64,000 bases of DNA. Source: Diplonema papillatum (Eukaryota > Euglenozoa > Diplonemea > Diplonemida > Diplonemidae). The stretch lies in NCBI GenBank assembly GCA_030068145.1, contig JAPJBO010000212.1:186001-250000 (forward strand), given 5' to 3'. Under the pieces are notes generated by a model, which did not search any database, had not been told where the DNA came from, and saw nothing but the letters and a program-made list of their open reading frames with translations. The position numbers were made by a program, and so were the translations under genes. This document shows, piece after piece, positions 12,237-22,567 of this stretch; the stretch's first letter is position 1; each line of letters begins with the position of its first letter.

Positions 12237-12490
12237 AACTGATTGCTCAGACACGGTTGTAGGACTCCACCCCGTGACGGATTCGCCTGTGCTCTAGTAG
12301 CACGGGTGGTCCTGGCTGTGACGAGCTACGAACAGCCGCCTGACAAATCAGACACCGCTATCCTGTCTGCAGACACTCAGGTTCCGCGCTGATGATGGTC
12401 CGAATTATGTGTCCGTGGCTCAAAGGACCGGAACACGGCGCAGTGCGGTGTTGTGCACCTATCCCAAGCACGTACTTGCAATCCCCCTGT
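12237..12490. repeat. Dispersed repeat G, copy 1 (orphan copy of a gene's upstream region)
   Basis: Matches 45238-45492, which ends about 100 bases before the ATG of the membrane protein gene at 45592. Shared phrases: TGATTGCTCAGACAC, GACGGATTCGCCTGTGCTC, CTGCAGACACTCAGGTTCCG and TGTCCGTGGCTCAAAGGACC. Here no such gene follows, so this is a dispersed repeat or a duplicated promoter region that lost its gene. Confidence 0.65.
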
Positions 12491-12724
12491 CCTTTTGGAC
12501 CTCGAATCCTGCGGGTTGCCTCATCATGATGAGCATTCCTTTAGAACCCAACCCGACCCTAAAAACATCCTGAACCCCCTGAAAAACTTCCTGTAGATCG
12601 GCGCTGGTCCGGAAACCGGCCGGAAAACGTCCCATCAAAGAGACCTGGCCCCCCAGCTGGACCCTAAATCGCCAGCAAAAAGGTTAGTTTGAAAAGGAAA
12701 AAGGGTGAAACGCAAGAAGGAAGT

Positions 12725-12835
12725 CGACCAAACCGGATCGCGGCGAAGCAACCGCCGAAAACTTGCGTTTGCACCCGAACAGGCAGTCCCCCATCCGAGT
12801 GACCACCCAAGCTTACGGATATCATCCCAGGAGCC
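12725..12835 (-). ncRNA. 5S rRNA-like relic (tentative)
   Basis: The minus strand reads GTAAGCTTGGG, then CACTCGGATGGGGGACTGCC, which echoes the 3' half of eukaryotic 5S rRNA (TTAAGC...CTTGGG...ACTxGGATGGGTGACC...CCTGGGA). The 5' half is not convincing. It could be a 5S-derived SINE or pseudogene, or a chance resemblance. Confidence 0.35.
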
Positions 12836-13552
12836 TTGCTCACCCACTCTTCGAAATTCCTAGTATCAGAATCAAGTATGAAACCTCACCTCCTCAGCTG
12901 TCAATCAGAGACTTTTAATCACCCCGCGTCTGCAGGTCCACGAAAAAAGATGACCGGTCCGTCTTCGTTTCCATTATCCCAGCGAAGTCTGCACTCCCGT
13001 TCCTTTCCTCCTCTCTTTGCGAAGAAGACCGACGGCCGTGGTGAGTTGGTGAGTGCTTTCTGCGCCATATCTAAGCACACCACACAACAGTGTCTCTCCT
13101 TCCCCCTCTACCTCATGTCGCTTCGGCCAAACAGCGGGCTCTCAATTCATACATAACCTTACAAAAGCCACTCGAGCAATGGGGAGTGCGTGTTTCCCGT
13201 GGGTTTTCTTTCTTCCATCCCCAAGTTGGATTGTTTCTTGTGTTCGTGGGCTGTCACAAAGTAATTTGAGTACAGTGCAGTGCGGAGAGTTGTGAATGAT
13301 GCGAGACGTGAGTCGAAATGCAGCCTTGTGCGTTTGGATTACTTCTTGCCGCACGCAACGCCCTCCGATCGATATTCAATCGCCACCAACTCCAGTATTC
13401 GATTCAGGGTATCAAGGTCAACGAGAAAGCACTTGTTTGCCACTTGGTCGTACAAGTTCGCAAGCCTTGAGCTAGTCGTATTCGATGATGCCTAACGCAA
13501 ACACACCAGAATCACTGCCTGGCCTTTCTACTTCGATTTTTCCATCACACGA
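12836..13552. other. Stretch without a supported gene
   Basis: Short conflicting ORFs only; no repeat partner in the window or RNA recognised. Confidence 0.35.
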
Positions 13553-13800
13553 GGTACCAGGGAAAGCCTGCTACGGGAGCCATGCTTCACGTGTTCGGCG
13601 GTACTGCAGAGCCACGGGCCTACGGGTCAAGTGGCTACCGATTTCCCAAACTAAAGCATCAAGGCTTGGCGCTCGAGCTGAATACACAAGCTTGTCGAGA
13701 CGGTCAGCAGCAGGGCAGAGCGAACGGGGTTGTAGCACTGAGCTGCCTCCGACTCAAGCTTTGCAAGCTGTGGTTGACCGTCACGTTCGAGCGGCCTTTT
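13553..13800 (+). repeat. Dispersed repeat B, copy 1
   Basis: About 250 bases: TACCAGGGAAAGCCTGCTAC...CACGTGTTCGGCG...CTACCGATTTCCCAAACTAA...GACGGTCAGC...CTCAAGCTTTGCAAGCTG...GACCGTCACGTTC. Other copies: 17670-17932 (opposite orientation), 29508-29762 (same), 42829-42965 (opposite, partial), 43710-43900 and a diverged one at 28990-29165; a short piece is at 53143-53190. The recurring ORFs are family shadows, though an ancestral coding origin is possible. Confidence 0.7.
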
Positions 13801-13910
13801 TCTCTCTCTTTCTCCATCACGTGACGGTGAAGTGGAGTGCAGATACCCCATGTACGCTGCACAGTAACGAGTACCCATTCGACGACGATCACCTCCCGAG
13901 ACTCAATTTC

Positions 13911-14165
13911 TAGCAGTACCTTTGCACTGACGGGAGCATTCCCGGAACAACGGTTGCACATGAAAGAGAGAAAAACGAAGCCAAACGACAAAAAACTGGG
14001 AATCCACGGACCCCCCCCTCCCAGAGAGGTAGCATTCCCCCGTACCCGCGAAAAACAAGAAATTGTCGCCTCGTCGGCTTCATCGCCTTTAGTCAGTTGT
14101 GGTGCCATCGTCCGTTGCTTCGTTTTTCTGCGCACGCCCCAACTCCGGAAATGTTCCACTCTAGC
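13911..14165 (+). repeat. Dispersed repeat A, distal copy
   Basis: Matches 20150-20405: CTGACGGGAACATTYCCGG, GGTTGCACATGAAAGAG, a C-rich run, AGAGAGGT, AACAAGAAAYTGT, ATCGTCCGTTGCTTCGTTT, and CCCCAAC...CCGGAAATGTTCC. A shorter echo of the last part is at 56468-56520. Confidence 0.65.
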
Positions 14166-14289
14166 ATAAGAGCGAAGGGTGCGGTGGCGTCCTTACCGTG
14201 TCATCACCGACACGGCGGAAACCTCGCACCAAAACCATGACCAAGCCGAACCCCACAAACAAGCAGAAGGTCGAAAGACACACGGTGCG

Positions 14290-14580
14290 CTAGTCAAGGA
14301 ATTTCTTGACTTGGTTTTACTAAATCAAAACTTTGACTAGTAAAATGACTAGTGCCACTAGTAAAAATGACTAGTGCACTAGTAAAAATGACAAGTAGGA
14401 CCTCCTGAAATTCACAACACACGCCAGATTCTGATCCAGACCGGTGGGCTTCCACCAGAACACAAGTCATTTTTTACTAGCAGTAAAAATGACTGCACTA
14501 GTAAAAACACTAGTCAACCTTTTTCACTAGTAAAATGACTGGTCAAACCACCTTTTTCACTTTTAAAAAAAAATACTAGT
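14290..14580. repeat. ACTAGT-rich fold-back sequence, second copy
   Basis: Runs of CACTAGTAAAAATGACTAGT-type palindromes on both sides of a less repetitive core (14400-14465). Same motif vocabulary as 4005-4135, ending near TGCACCGTGCACC. Probably a fold-back element. Confidence 0.6.
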
Positions 14581-15460
14581 GCACCGTGCACCCTCCCGTA
14601 CGCCGGACCGTCGGAATCCAACGGAAGCACGCAAAAGGTTGCTTGCGCCGCTCTGCTTTCACTCAGGGATCATCCTGCATGGTGAATATTTGGGTGGTAG
14701 TCTGACGCGCTGTCAACAGGAAAAAAACGATATTGAATAATGTGGCGAAGTTCCGGCTGGGATTCGAAACACGGCAGGCCCTGGACCTGGGGACCAGTCG
14801 TTCCAGCTTTTTGATACCTATCCATTACTACATTCCTCAGGGTCAGTCTGATGACCAGTCGTCAACGCTCTGATCCTGAAGACCAGTTACCGACCGAGCT
14901 TCTGAGGACCAAGGCGTTCACGTTTCGATCCCAACGGGCCAGTCGTCCGCATCTCGACCCCTAAGAATCAGATCAGAAAACACCCGCGTCTTGCCCGTTG
15001 AGGTGCAAAACCAAGAAACAAAACGAGAACACAGGCGCCCACCAGCTCTCCCCTGCTCGTACCAGCAAACATTAAAGCCAGCAAACATTAAAGCACAGGA
15101 CACTGCGCACAACCGAAAGGTCGCTCGGAGACTTGGAACCCCGGAGTTTCAAGCTACCCTTTTCTAAGTAAGAAGACGCACCTTGGTAGAAAATACTCGA
15201 GGAGGTCGCCAGTTGCAAATCGGCAAAGGTGGGCAATGTGTAGTGTAGTGGCACGCAAATAGCAGGCGTGAACGTTCGACACATATACAATCCAAGTTTT
15301 TCTTTGTAAATTTGTCTCAGAATTCACATGAGGCAATGCTCCCAAAATCCAAACCTGAAACGGTAACATACCCAGTTTCACTGGAGTGCCCGTTCCCGGC
15401 GAGCTACGAGGGAACGAACCTGTAAGAGTGCCAACGCTACTCTTTCTATAACGTACATAT
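14581..15460. other. Repeat fragments, no gene
   Basis: Contains repeated GACCAGTCGT/GACCAGTTAC words (14800-14960), a repeat C piece at 15118-15160 and a diverged repeat A piece at 15165-15250 (AGGAGGTCGCCAGTTGCAAA). No coding region supported. Confidence 0.4.
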
Positions 15461-16625
15461 GGTACGATGCCAAAAGGGGGGGGGGGGGGGGGGTTTGGGC
15501 AGATGTTTTATGGCATAGTAAGATACTGGGCATGTGGGGTATAGGACCCATACCCCCCCAGAAACCATGTTTTCGGGCCGATTTTGGGGTCCAATGCCCT
15601 CGGAGAACCTTTTTCTGAGCGCAAAACTCAGTTGTTGTGGACTTTGAGGCCCCAGGTAGGGTTACGACTGTACAATGGCTACGGCGGCAGCACCCACCCA
15701 GAACAGGAACTTAACTCTGTTCTCAGAATGCGTGACTCGTAAATGCGTTTCGTTCGAAGAATTGGCTCAAAAATTTGCAAGGCAAGACGCACAGACGAGA
15801 GCCTTTCTGATGAAAGCTGCAGGAGTTGACCCGATTGCGCCCGGGGTCTCTGTACAGAGGGCGACCGACAAAGGTGACCCATGAGGCAGCAGGCATTCGA
15901 CGATCTCGTGGAGGCAACCACCGACGTCGTGGGTCACGGAAAAGCTGTCGTGCACTAGACGTTCGTCGCACAAATCCTTCTAGCACAGGCTGGTGGACGA
16001 AGAAGGCCAACTAACGGCAAAGGTGGCGTACACCACGTACCGCCTGCTACGTGGTGCCCGGTTCGAACACCTGGCCGGACGTGTGCGACACCTGCAGAAG
16101 GGAACACGATTAACCATCGCCTTCGTGAGGTTACCAGCAGCAAACTCACTTCTTTCGATCCGACAAGCCAATTTCTGCCAATAAAAGTTGCCAATACTGC
16201 CAGAAGAACCTGGGGTCAGCTTTTTTAACAACCAGGGGCCTCGCCTCCTTGATGATTGATTTGCGTTGGACGACAGGTGACTCGATCCAACTTGGGGAAC
16301 TGTTTTAGCTGGTGTACAGTGGGTTTCACGCTGGATTTGCGGGTGTGGCACACTGGATCTAGCAGGTGTGCCCACGCCCGACACTTTGGCCGCACAGTTA
16401 ACACCCCCACACGAAGCTGGAGTGCACCGTGCGGGGCCTCGAAACCCACAGATACAGAGTTTTGCGCTCAGAAAAAGGTTCTCCGAGGGCATTGGCCCCA
16501 AAACCGGCCCGAAAAAATGGTTTCTGGGGGGATATGGGTCCCATACCCCACATGCCCAGTATCTTACTATGCCATAAAACATCTGCCCAAACCCCCCCCC
16601 CCCCCCCCCCTTTTGGCATCGTACC
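15461..16625. mobile_element. Non-autonomous TIR element (1,165 bp, 193-bp terminal inverted repeats)
   Basis: The left end 15461-15653 starts GGTACGATGCCAAAAGGGG and is the imperfect inverted complement of the right end 16433-16625. The arms carry the same landmarks in opposite order: a poly-G/poly-C run of about 17-19 bases, GGGCAGATGTTTTATGGCAT, AGTAAGATACTGGGCATGTG, CCCTCGGAGAACC and GAGGCCCC. No clear target-site duplication is visible next to the tips. The interior holds two small ORFs but nothing resembling a transposase, so it is a MITE-like or fold-back element. Confidence 0.85.
15675..15884 (+). CDS. Small ORF inside the TIR element
   Basis: A 69-codon ATG ORF starting 22 bases inside the left inverted repeat. 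The product has a plausible helical stretch (FEELAQKFARQDAQTRAFLMKAA split over residues 28-50) and no recognised domain. Neighbouring frames stay open to about 16010, so it could be the start of a longer, frameshifted coding region captured by the element. No family was recognised. Confidence 0.25.
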   Translation: MATAAAPTQNRNLTLFSECVTRKCVSFEELAQKFARQDAQTRAFLMKAAGVDPIAPGVSVQRATDKGDP

Positions 16626-16636
16626 CTATTATGAAA

Positions 16637-16716
16637 GGTGTCACGGGATAAGCCGGCAGCCGCTGCTTAACGGCTTATCACGTGGCGGCCCTGAGATTAC
16701 CCCCTCAGGTGACACC
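16637..16716. other. Three-way-junction inverted repeat
   Basis: An outer stem GGTGTCA/TGACACC encloses two hairpins, GATAAGCCG/CGGCTTATC (16647-16655 with 16671-16679) and CCTGAG/CTCAGG (16690-16695 with 16704-16709). It lies 12 bases after the right tip of the TIR element. It could be a structured RNA, a hairpin insertion site or chance. Confidence 0.45.
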
Positions 16717-17669
16717 ACTTTATCTTTAGCCATACTTCAACTTTCTTTGTAAATCTGGTTTTTTTGTCCTCCTAGCCCCCCTCGCAGTGAGCACCGGCCG
16801 GCCCCTCCGAGTATTTTTTTCACTCTCAAAAGAAAGAAATTCAACAGAAACGCAAAAAAAAAAGGCCCCACTACCACGGGATCGTCGGAAACACAAGAAA
16901 TGCGCGCACACACCGCATGCAGCGGGGGACTGAGCTCGCTCAAGCAACCGCAAGATCGAAACGCGCACACAAAGTACAAAAAAACAAGAAAGAAATGACA
17001 ATAAAAAATGATACTAGCGCCCAGGGAATATAGGGGTTGATCCGGTCAGGTCGACTGTGTATTCCTGATTTTCCGAACAGGCGTCCGATACAAATTTTGC
17101 ACTAAGAGAACCCATTCATCAACGGTCACACGGTGACCCTAAAACCCCGGAATTTTAAGCGAACTTTTAACTCTAAAAACCACGAAAAGAGACAGTCATA
17201 CGGTACCAAGAAGACAGCCACCTACTGCGGCACCGTCCTGAGGAGGGCCTACCGTAAGTAAGTGGATAATGGCGGAAACCACCAATGACCAACAACCAAG
17301 GTACCCACCGATTCTGTTACCTCGTGTAACCACCACTCTTACGACACTCAGAGCACAAAGGATATCTTCCCATATTGACGAAGGTCAGCCGGAGACTTCA
17401 AAACCCGGGAGTTTCAAGCGAACTTTCACCCTCTAAAAAGTTGCACTCCAAAACGATTCAAGCGAAATTTCACAACTTAACTTCAAGAGCTACTAAAACC
17501 TAGCCTGGTTGTTTGCAGTGCCTGTTGGACCGGACTTCTTTTTTCGTCCTGTTCGACGTCGTACAGTTCGAAAGTGTTCGAATCTGACCGGATCTGGTGA
17601 ATTCCTGTGTACCCTGGCGGGCAGCCATGAAATTTTAAGAAGAGAAGAAGAAGAAAAGAAAAATAAGAA
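16717..17669. other. Spacer with repeat C copies
   Basis: No gene. Two repeat C copies at 17109-17180 and 17370-17440; otherwise short conflicting ORFs. Confidence 0.4.
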
Positions 17670-17932
17670 GGCCGCTCCTGGTCCAGGAACGTGACGGTCA
17701 ACCACAGCTTGCCAAGCTTGAGTCGGAGGCAGCATAGTGCCACATCTGCCCTGTGGCTGACCGTCTCGACGAGCTTGTGTTCAGCGCGAACGCCAAGCCC
17801 CAAGGTGCGCCACGCCTTGATGCTTTAGTTTGGGAAATCGGTAGCCACTTGACCCGTAGGCCCATGGCTCTGCAGTACCGCCGAACACGTGAAGCTTGGC
17901 TCCCGTGTAGCAGGCTTTCCCTGGTACTACTC
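17670..17932 (-). repeat. Dispersed repeat B, copy 2 (inverted)
   Basis: Reverse orientation relative to 13553-13800, with the extra end GCTCCTGGTCCAGGAACGTG, which is also present at 29742-29762 and 42831-42850. Confidence 0.7.
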
Positions 17933-18432
17933 AAATCTTAAAAAGAAAGAAAAGAAAAAGAAGCCAACCTTCAAAACAACAAGGAAAATAAGACAGCATT
18001 CTGTACGCCCGTACGGGATCGTCGGGAAAATACGAACAACAAGACATGGTAGCATGTCGAACGGGGGAGGGTGGGCAGAACGATTCCGGCAAATAGAGCA
18101 CAACAGGTCCACAGTCCTGAGAGAGAAAACAACACACGGTGGTGTAAGCGAAGAACAAACCGTTTGCACGCGTCTTTGGGTGTCCCCACACCCGCTTTTC
18201 GATGTGTACCTCTGGCGAACCCTCTCCAAACTCCCGCGTCTGGCGGCTGGGCTTCACTGTGTTCGAAGCGATCTTGGATATGCGTAACTTGGACGGACAT
18301 CTACCGTCGCCCCCGCGGCGGCGCAACAAACGCGTTCGATCTGCTGTAACGTAGACACGGAGTGTGCATAGTGCGTTGCTCAGGCTAGTCGAAGCGCCTC
18401 GAAGGCCTGGCAATCACACCAATGCAACAATT
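17933..18432. other. Spacer without recognised content
   Basis: Short overlapping ORFs on both strands; no family or repeat partner recognised. Confidence 0.35.
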
Positions 18433-18813
18433 TAGGGCAACAACCAGGAACACACTGGTAGGTGAGCAGCGACACCTCCCGAAAGTGAGCCAAGGGCGAA
18501 GGACGTATCTGCGGCTGCTGCGGCAGTTGCCCGGTGGCAACCCCACACGCAGAACGCGCGGAAGGGGTACGTGTTTTCCCAACCACATTGAAGCCCCTTC
18601 CAGACCGTAGCATCCGGGAAGGTGCAAACATGGAGGGTGCTACGGTAGCCATGCACGGGTCTTGGGCGCGTGCCTGGGTGCTTTGTGGTTCTCTCCTGGT
18701 GCAATCCGGAGAGACCGGCGTCGAGTTTCGGCTCACAGCCGGTTCCCTGGGGCGGCAACCCTAAGGGAGGGAGAGCGCCAGACACAATCCATCTTAAAAA
18801 AGGACCACACACT
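18433..18813. repeat. Dispersed repeat D, copy 2
   Basis: Near-full match to 7165-7555, missing the short insertion of copy 1. Confidence 0.65.
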
Positions 18814-19930
18814 AATGCAACAAATTTACATCTACCGTCGAGAGGCTGGCCTGTAAGTGCTGTCCCACGAAAGCACGCGAAACGAAACGGGTCGAAGAAG
18901 CCCGTCTCCTGTCTTCCCCTGCAACCTCACCCTTAGGTGAAGGGGCGCCCGGAACCACTCACAACGCAGTGGACCTACCGTCGGTCACGAAAGCTAAACG
19001 CGAAAGTCACACGGATGCGCTACCACACGCGCAAACGGTAAACAGAAAAGCGAAAGCGATTCGAAAGGATGAAAAATGAATGAAACCCCCCATGCCCAGG
19101 CCCAGGCCACACGTTGTGTCCAAACTGCCTGTGAGCCGCACTTTCTACTTTGTATAAACCTTCCCCATGTTGTTCACCTTACCCCCAATACTAATACCTA
19201 ATCCAAAACGTGGATACCAGTTTTTTCCGCTCGAAAACCGACCTTAAGCACCCCCTAATACGCCCAGCCTGGTCCAAAATTGTGGTGTAACCTGCGGAAG
19301 AATGCCCCGCCTGAAAAGTACCGTAAACATGCCTGTCAAAATTTACCCATTGGGACAGCATTAGACCCCCTACAAAAACGTGAACTCGGTGTCGGTCACA
19401 AGAGCCATGGAAATGAGTGGCAAAGCACGTAGAAAATAAGAGCGCGCGCCAAGTAGAATCGTCGGCAAGAGGCAACAAAGATACACGCAAAAGTACACGA
19501 ACTGCCACTACAGCAGATACGATACGCACACTAACATACTATACCTTAAATGAACCTTTACGACAATGGTCACCCGGAGACTTTAAAACCCTGGAGTTTC
19601 AAGCGAACTTTCACTCTAAAAAGAAATGAAAACATACCCTGCCCAGACCGGCTCTAACAGCGCGAAGGAAACCCGTCCCCTGCCTCACAAGTCAAACGGA
19701 GACTTCGAAAAACCGACCGCTCATACAAGACAGAGAAACAGCCAAAACAAAAAGAAACGCTCCCCCCGCCCCGCAACAAACCGTGAAGGCCTCCAAAGAG
19801 AGGGCGTTTCTCGGAAGACGCTAAATAACCTGGCTTTCAAGCCCCCTCAAATAGGGCTGCCGGCGTACCGCCAGCAGAATCGTTGTGATGCCCCTGCGCG
19901 TCCCTACTGCTCGCTCTTTTCTTTTCTTGT
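18814..19930. other. Spacer with a repeat C copy
   Basis: No gene. Repeat C at 19548-19622. The segment 19385-19440 has a GGTGTCGGTCACAA phrase shared with 40042 and 40275. Confidence 0.4.
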
Positions 19931-20405
19931 TTTGTATAAGCACCTGCTTTGTAGGAAATACTTGAGGAGGCTGCCAGCTGCAAAAGATCAAAGGAGGTAA
20001 ATGTGCTGCAGCCCACACGAAACACAGGTGAATCCGGGTTTAGTGGCGGGGCGTAAGCGTTCAACAAAAGACCCATTTTGTAGTTGTATTGTTTCTCCCC
20101 CTCTAGCCTCCTTCGAAGTAAGCACAAGGCAGCCCCTCGAGTATTTTTTATTAGTACATCTGTACTGACGGGAACATTTCCGGTACAACGGTTGCACATG
20201 AAAGAGAAAACGAAGCCGACGAAAAAGAGCTCATACAGGAAACCCCCACCCCCCCCCAGAGAGGTTTCTACCCTGTACACGCGAAGAACAAGAAACTGTT
20301 GCCTTATCATTTTCACCACCGTTGGTCAGTTGATGCTGATCGTCCGTTGCTTCGTTTATCAGTGCAAGCCCCAACCCCCGGAAATGTTCCTCTCTTCCAT
20401 GCTTT
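19931..20405 (+). repeat. Dispersed repeat A, longest copy
   Basis: The fullest copy. The proximal half starts TTTGTATAAGCACCTGCTTT and includes GAAATACTTGAGGAGGCTGC, CACACGAAACACAGGTGAAT and GTAAGCGTTCAACAAAAGAC; the distal half matches 13911-14165. Proximal-half copies recur at 46457-46672, 46993-47208 and 47376-47600, and a short piece at 40683-40740. No ORF is conserved among copies, so it is probably a SINE-like or MITE-like family. Confidence 0.7.
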
Positions 20406-21097
20406 CTGCAGGGTATTAGCTACACATTTTTGGGCGCTGCCAGACTCGGACCGACTCAGGCGATGTGTTGGTCTGAAGGAGTTTTCCGTTCCTGTTTCGG
20501 TACCTGTACAAGGGAGAAAAACAACACAGCAGGGTCTTCAGTCCGTTGTGGATTCGAGCAACCAGTCGTGCAATGCGTCGGACTCGCTAAAAGAGCAGCA
20601 GCGCAGTTGCATTTCCTTGTCCTGTGTCAGGGACCACGCCGAGAGTGCCAGATTCGGACCGCGGTCCGAATCTGGCAGCAACAGCTAACCCCCTGATTTC
20701 TGCCGTCCCTCCTTCCCCGTCATCCTTTTCGTTTTTGCGTCCTTTCTTAAAGTTTCTTTCCCTGTCCTTGAATCGTCGGCCGCAAAAAAAAAAAAAAAAC
20801 CGAAAAGAGACAAAAGTGAAAAAGAAAAAGAGGAAACAGGAAAGAAAAAGAACGAGTAAAAAAAAAAAAAAAAAGTTGGAAAGGGTTAAAAATCCAAACA
20901 TAAATAAATAAGAATGATCCGACCGTTAATCCTTTCAGCCAACTTAGAGACGCAGCACAGCACGAACCTGATTCGCTGGGATTCGAGGCCTTGTGTTGGG
21001 ACCCGAAAGATGGTGAAATGGGATAGGACGAAGCCGGGAAACCCGGAAATCGCTCGTCAATGCTGGCTATAGGGTGAAAAACTCATCGAACCATCAA
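20406..21097. other. Spacer with a 32-bp perfect palindrome
   Basis: The palindrome at 20646-20677 has 16-base arms reading TGCCAGATTCGGACCG and no loop. Two poly-A runs follow (about 20785-20800 and 20858-20874). No gene supported. Confidence 0.5.
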
Positions 21098-21905
21098 GTA
21101 GTGCACTCCGAAGTTTCCCTCAGGATAGCTAGAACCAAAACAGGAGTCACGCCGGGTAGAGCGAATGCCTTCCTCGACCTATCTCCAACTTGAAATGGGC
21201 GTGAGCAGAGGGTTTTAGGGACTTAGAATCGAGGTGAAAGGCGCGACGAGGATTGACGCCTAGTAGGCTTGACGCCTAGTAGGCTTGACGCCTAGTAGGC
21301 TTGACGCCTAGTAGGCTTGACGCCTAGTAGGCTTGACGCCTAGTAGGCTTGACGCCTAGAGGCTTAACGCCTAGTAGGCTTGACGCCTAGTAGGCTTGAC
21401 GCCTAGTAGGCTTGACGCCTAGTAGGCTTGACGCCTAGTAGGCTTGACGCCTAGTAGGCTTGACGCCTAGAGGCTTAACGCCTAGTAGGCTTGACGCCTA
21501 GTAGGCTTGACGCCTAGTAGGCTTGACGCCTAGTAGGCTTGACGCCTAGTAGGCTTGACGCCTAGTAGGCTTGACGCCTAGTAGGCTTGACGCCTAGTAG
21601 GCTTGAGGCTTGACGCCTAGTAGGCTTGACGCCTAGTAGGCTTGACGCCTAGTAGGCTTGACGCCTAGTAGGCTTGACGCCTAGTAGGCTTGACGCCTAG
21701 TAGGCTTGACGCCTAGTAGCTGGTGCGCTCTACAGTTTCCTCAGAATAGCTGGAACCAACACAGGAGTCACGACGCGAATGCTTGGAGGCATTGGGGAAA
21801 TTGCTTCCTCGACCTATTCTCAAACTTGAAATATGAGCAAAGGGGTTGCTTCATTGCGGACGTAGAATCCTGGTTGGAGAAAGGCGCGACGAGGGTTGAC
21901 GCCCC
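21098..21905. repeat. 16-bp minisatellite between homologous flanks
   Basis: From 21253 to 21719 about 29 tandem copies of TTGACGCCTAGTAGGC. A one-base-shorter variant (TAGAGG) recurs 111 bases apart, showing a seven-unit higher-order repeat. The flanks 21098-21252 and 21720-21895 resemble each other (GAAGTTTCCCTCAGGATAGC-like start, AAAGGCGCGACGAGG end next to TTGACGCC). The array therefore grew at the junction of a larger duplication. Confidence 0.9.
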
Positions 21906-22070
21906 CGTCCCCCCAGTGCACCTAAAAAGAGGTCGTCAACCATTCCCAGCAGGATTTGCCTTATCCCACACTTATACTGGCGCCGTCAATTATTCCCCGC
22001 AGCTTTCGCCTAGCTTCTTGCAAAGAAAAAAGAGAGTGCGCGGGGGAAGGTCAGCAACTCGCGGTGCACT

Positions 22071-22346
22071 ATGTTTCTGTCCCTGTTGGCGTTCGTGCAC
22101 GTCGGCACGGTGCACTGGCTCGCAGGGCGATACTGCGTGAAGGGCATGATCCCGTGCCGGTCACCGCAGCAGGTGCGCCGGGCGTTTCCCCGGAAGAGGC
22201 TGGGCCGGTGCGTCGCTGCGGGTCTGGCGGAAGGCGACGCGTGCGAAGGGCGAGAGCCAGCCTGCCTGGCCGGCTTGGTATGCAGACCTGCGGCGGGGGC
22301 GGCGGTGGCCACGTGCCAGCGACCGGGTTGCCACGGCACCACATAG
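22071..22346 (+). pseudogene. Truncated 5' copy 1 of the first giant Cys-rich gene
   Basis: Encodes 91 aa: the signal peptide and first Cys-rich head of the protein starting at 23065, then stops two codons after the CQRPGCHG motif, where the sequence switches to ACCACATAGCCCTTACTTGC and then dispersed repeat C. The copy begins with the same leader region (TTATTCCCCGCAG, GCCTAGCTTCTTGCAAAG) and lies 994 bases before the full gene. One cysteine of the head is replaced (QQVRR instead of QQVCR). It has no frameshift, so it could yield a short secreted peptide; more simply it is a partial duplicate. Confidence 0.65.
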
Positions 22347-22567
22347 CCCTTACTTGCTCTACAAGAACCCATTTACCATTAAACAACAACCAACAAGGTC
22401 AGACACTAAAGTCCCGGAATCTCAAGCGAACTTCAACTCTGAACAAGAAGGCACCTCCAAGTAAAAAAAAAAAGGTTTTTGGTCAATTATTCCCCGCAGG
22501 ATTTGCCTAGCTTCTTGCAAAGAAAAAGGAGGGTGCGCGGGGGAAGGTCAGCAACTCGCGGTGCTCT

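Noticed and set aside
14755-14830. tRNA gene on the minus strand suggested by a TTCGAATCCC match
   Set aside because: No acceptor, D-arm or anticodon stem could be drawn around the B-box-like word.
21241-21720. CRISPR-like array
   Set aside because: Units are contiguous with no unique spacers, and the context is eukaryotic; it is a minisatellite.
22341-22348. Splice donor at the point where truncated heads diverge from the full gene
   Set aside because: The divergence point reads GG-CACCAC or GAC-CATCCC, without GT or a plausible GC donor, so alternative exons are not supported by sequence alone.
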